A stretch of DNA of 35,101 bases, from positions 1-35,101 of IMG/VR virus record IMGVR_UViG_3300010883_000172; one strand, 5' to 3'. A program made the position numbers and the translations under genes. The notes under the pieces were generated by a model. The model searched no databases. It worked only from the letters and a program-made list of their open reading frames with translations, and was not told where the DNA came from. The DNA is from a virus. Below, piece after piece: positions 32,414 to 35,101 of the stretch. Numbering within the stretch: position 1 is the first letter of the stretch; the number at the start of each line of letters is the position of its first letter.

Positions 32414-34175
32414 AGAACTTACAGTAAAAAACTTTATGAGTGTGGGCAATCAAGTTCAGGCTATTAACTTTGCCGACAAAAGCCTAGTATTGGTTATTGG
32501 TGAGAACATGGACCTAGGTGGTGATGATGCAGGTGCTAGGAACGGTACAGGTAAGACAACAATCATTAATGCACTATCATATGTGTTCTTTGGAGAAGCC
32601 CTAACAAATATTAGAAGAGATAATCTTGTAAACAAAACCAACGAGAAGGGCATGGTAGTAAGTGTTAAATTTATTAAAAACAATATTGAGTACACTATTG
32701 AAAGAGGAAGAAAACCTCAGATATTTAAATTCTATGCAAACAATATTGAACAGAATTTAGAATCTAACGAAGCACAAGGTGAGAATAAAGAAACACAATT
32801 AGAGATAAACAGGTTAATGGGCATGACTCATGCTATGTTTAAAAACATAATTGCATTGAACACTTATACACAACCGTTTTTATCGACTAAACAAGCAGAG
32901 CAAAGAGAAATTATAGAACAGTTGCTTGGTATTACGTTACTGTCAGCAAAAGCAGATCTTTTAAAAGAAAAACAAAAAGCAACTAAACAAATACTAACTG
33001 AAGAAAAGTTAATGCTGGACACGAGAGTTGCATCCAATGAAAAAATTAAAGAATCAATCGAAAGTTTAAAAATAAGATCCAATGCATGGCAAACACAGAA
33101 AGAAGAAGATGCTAAGAATTTTGGTGAAGCAATAGCAGAGCTTGAGAAGGTCGACATTAAGGTCGAGCTCGATGCACATAAACGTCTGCAAAAACATAGC
33201 GAACTGCAAACTGCATTAAGAAGTTTACAAAAAGAAAAAGCGTATCATGAGGATTCATTTACTAAAGCAAAAAGCACAGTTGAGAAAACAGTAACAGATC
33301 TAGAATTTGCCGAAGCGGCCAAATGTCCCACATGTGAACAAGGCTTGCATGACGACAAACATGAACATCTAGTAGGTAAACTTAAAGCAACACTAACTGA
33401 ATCAAAAGAATACAGCACCAAACTAGAAAGCGATCTTGTAAAAATACAACAGGACATAGACACAATAGGTGATCTAGGTAATACTCCAGACACGTATTAC
33501 GACACAATAGACGAAGCACACGATCACAAAGGTTCTCTAAAAGATTTGAAAAGACAGCTGGAACAGAATGAAGCAAAACATGACCCGTATGCAGAACAAG
33601 TTGAAGAACTTAAAAAGACTGCAATACAAGAAGTTAGTTTTGAAAAAGCTAACGAACTCGAAGATTTACACAGACATCAAGAGTTTTTGTACAAGTTATT
33701 AACAGCAAAAGATTCGTTTATAAGAACAAGAATTATAGAACAAAACTTAACGTATTTGAATCAAAGACTAGCACACTTCTTAGGCAAAGTAAAACTACCA
33801 CACTCGGTAACTTTCCAATCAGACCTAAGTGTGCGTATTGAAGAGCTAGGCAGAGAGTTAGACTTTGATAATTTGAGTAGAGGTGAAAGAAATAGATTAA
33901 TCCTAAGTTTAAGTTGGGCATTTAGAGATGTTTGGGAAAGTTTATATCAACAGATTAACCTACTGTTCATCGATGAATTAATCGACGCTGGTATGGATCT
34001 ATCGGGCGTTGAGAGTTCCATGGCTGTGCTTAAAGACATGAGCAGAACACAGAATAAAAACATTTTCTTAATTTCCCACAAAGACGAACTAGTAAGCAGA
34101 GTAAATTCTGTACTAAAAGTTGTTAAAGAAAACGGCTTTACAAACTATGCCAACGATGTCGAAATAGTAATATAA
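32400..34175 (+). CDS. 46: Recombination endonuclease subunit gp46 (Rad50-like ATPase)
   Basis: This 591-residue protein has the full Rad50/SbcC layout. Walker A GARNGTGKTT is at residues 45-54. Two Lys/Glu-rich coiled-coil arms flank a zinc hook with CPTC at 309-312. The ABC signature LSRGE is at 492-496, Walker B LLFIDE at 521-526 and an H-loop SH at 559-560. T4 gp46 is of similar length (560). Together with gp47 it is an ATP-dependent nuclease for double-strand break processing. The ATG at 32400 has GGAT about ten bases before it and overlaps the 53-aa gene. Its stop overlaps the next ATG as TAATG. Confidence 0.95.
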   Translation: MLTIKELTVKNFMSVGNQVQAINFADKSLVLVIGENMDLGGDDAGARNGTGKTTIINALSYVFFGEALTNIRRDNLVNKTNEKGMVVSVKFIKNNIEYTIERGRKPQIFKFYANNIEQNLESNEAQGENKETQLEINRLMGMTHAMFKNIIALNTYTQPFLSTKQAEQREIIEQLLGITLLSAKADLLKEKQKATKQILTEEKLMLDTRVASNEKIKESIESLKIRSNAWQTQKEEDAKNFGEAIAELEKVDIKVELDAHKRLQKHSELQTALRSLQKEKAYHEDSFTKAKSTVEKTVTDLEFAEAAKCPTCEQGLHDDKHEHLVGKLKATLTESKEYSTKLESDLVKIQQDIDTIGDLGNTPDTYYDTIDEAHDHKGSLKDLKRQLEQNEAKHDPYAEQVEELKKTAIQEVSFEKANELEDLHRHQEFLYKLLTAKDSFIRTRIIEQNLTYLNQRLAHFLGKVKLPHSVTFQSDLSVRIEELGRELDFDNLSRGERNRLILSLSWAFRDVWESLYQQINLLFIDELIDAGMDLSGVESSMAVLKDMSRTQNKNIFLISHKDELVSRVNSVLKVVKENGFTNYANDVEIVI

Positions 34176-34654
34176 TGAAAGTGTTAATTACAGGTGGTAA
34201 TGGATTTTTAGCAAACAGTTTAAAGCAGTATATCGACGGTGATTACTACGGTAAAGATATGCTAGATGTTACAGATAGAAACTGCATACGTAACCTACGA
34301 ACATACGATGTACTAATACACACAGCAACAGGCAACACTAGTGTTAATGATAACTTGCCTTTACTGTTTTCTAAAGCAAAAAGAATATTTGCGTTCACAA
34401 GCAAACAAGGCACATTTATGAATTGGCAAAAAGCCGGTCCGTTAGATTATGGCTTAGAAAAATTAACTTTAAATTTTCTTGCCTATAGACACAACATAGA
34501 AAATCACACTGTCCAAGTGTTTGAGCCTGGGCATATGGAAACACAACAACAATACAACAACATTGCTAAAAAATTTAGTGATGTTTATTTAGATTGGCAG
34601 TTCAAAAAGAACATGATCTATGATCTGTCAGCTGATAGATATCTTGCTTATTGA
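34175..34654 (+). CDS. Compact SDR-fold protein (NAD-dependent epimerase/dehydratase-like)
   Basis: This 159-residue protein begins MKVLITGGNGFLANSLKQY, with the Rossmann GGxGxxx nucleotide-binding loop at residues 7-13. It also has DVLIHTATGN (strand 4 region), FAFTSKQGTF and YGLEK, which fits the YxxxK catalytic pair of short-chain dehydrogenases, then VQVFEPGHME. Most SDR enzymes of this kind have 230 or more residues, so the substrate-binding half is largely absent. The start is TAATG-coupled to gp46, which places a metabolic-type protein in a recombination operon. It may modify a sugar nucleotide, or may have lost activity; the substrate is unknown. Confidence 0.65.
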   Translation: MKVLITGGNGFLANSLKQYIDGDYYGKDMLDVTDRNCIRNLRTYDVLIHTATGNTSVNDNLPLLFSKAKRIFAFTSKQGTFMNWQKAGPLDYGLEKLTLNFLAYRHNIENHTVQVFEPGHMETQQQYNNIAKKFSDVYLDWQFKKNMIYDLSADRYLAY

Positions 34655-35101
34655 TACCTAACGTACAGACTGGTTCTACCGTCTTTGTCTATTTCCTCTA
34701 CGCCATGATAACTGTATGCACCATTATACAGTGCATAACCATAATTTGCTTTAAAAGGAAATGTATATAGTAGTTCTCCTTGAGGATTGTACAATGATGT
34801 TCCCTCATTGTCGTTGCTGAGGTATATTTGTAAATGTAATTTAATTCTTGAATCATCGACATGCGGTACTAGTTTATAGCCTTTGCCATCAATCCAAACA
34901 TCTGCAGAGTCAAACGTTAATTTAGTATTAAACTTTTTTTCAAGTGCTTGAGTTATACTAGAGTTCATAAAAAACACAGTAAGTTTTTTCATATCAACAT
35001 CATGTTTGGATAGTTTTACCCTATTCAAATGAGTTTGATTTTCTAATTTTTCAAAGTTTTCTTTCTTGCCTAAATCAAAATTAAAGGTATTACCAAAGAA
35101 A
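34648..35101 (-). CDS. 2-oxoglutarate/Fe(II) oxygenase-like protein, partial (N-terminus beyond right edge)
   Basis: The frame is open to the window edge, so I treat the gene as starting outside; a possible TTG at 35028 sits in the middle of continuous coding sequence (FNFDLGKKENFEKLEN lies upstream of it). The C-terminal 126 residues carry VPHVDDSRIKLHLQIYLSND with an HxD pair (HVD), then a second His in YSYHGVEEIDKDGRTSLYVR with an Arg ten residues on. This is the HxD...H...R set of iron/2-oxoglutarate oxygenases, a group common in marine T4-like phages. The substrate could be a protein side chain or a nucleotide and cannot be told from sequence. It converges with the SDR gene, and the two stops overlap by seven bases. 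Confidence 0.65.
   Translation of the reverse strand, partial: FFGNTFNFDLGKKENFEKLENQTHLNRVKLSKHDVDMKKLTVFFMNSSITQALEKKFNTKLTFDSADVWIDGKGYKLVPHVDDSRIKLHLQIYLSNDNEGTSLYNPQGELLYTFPFKANYGYALYNGAYSYHGVEEIDKDGRTSLYVRYQ

Noticed and set aside
34648-35028. TTG at 35028 as the real start of the oxygenase-like gene
   Set aside because: The frame continues without a stop to the window edge and the upstream residues look like coding sequence, so the gene is more likely cut by the edge.
1-35101. tRNA genes, CRISPR arrays, insertion sequences or integrase/attachment sites
   Set aside because: I saw no cloverleaf-like segments, spaced direct repeats, transposase motifs or integrase. Apparent DNA repetition comes from repeated protein modules.

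Overview
The window looks like part of a T4-like marine myovirus genome. It is AT-rich, has no visible tRNA, rRNA, insertion sequence or CRISPR array, and its genes are packed with almost no intergenic DNA. Sequence style and gene content recall T4-like phages of marine cyanobacteria and of SAR11 (Pelagibacter). The low GC fits either host, and I cannot name the host from sequence alone.

The left 30 kb (1-30111, all minus strand) is a late virion-structure block. Read in transcription order, from right to left, it starts with a probable tail-tube cap protein (gp48/gp54-like), wedge protein gp53, a large probable hub protein and gp5 (OB fold plus beta-helix, no lysozyme domain). It continues with gp25, an enlarged gp6 and a 4272-residue giant protein that fills 12.8 kb. 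Next come a small structural protein, two fibre-type paralogues, a glycine-rich adhesin-like protein, two small unknown genes, a third fibre paralogue, and the start of another virion protein cut by the left edge. Together these would build the baseplate and its host-contacting fibres. The giant is a mosaic: I can see a cupredoxin-like domain, two carbohydrate-binding-like modules, a seven-bladed FG-GAP-type propeller, a His-rich module and a C-terminal series of DYT modules.

A 145-bp divergent control region (30112-30256) holds a perfect T4 late-promoter element (TATAAATA, minus strand) and, overlapping it on the plus strand, a sigma70-like promoter. A second perfect late element precedes gp6. 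The rightward operon encodes the late sigma factor gp55, the recombination/repair nuclease pair gp47 (Mre11-like) and gp46 (Rad50-like) with a tiny gene lodged between them, and a compact SDR-fold protein. So the factor expected to read the late promoters lies next to the promoter that starts the late block. A convergent 2-oxoglutarate/Fe(II) oxygenase-like gene runs off the right edge.

The parts that seem least described are the composite giant protein, especially its copper-site-like domain and propeller, and the fibre cassette built from swapped modules.
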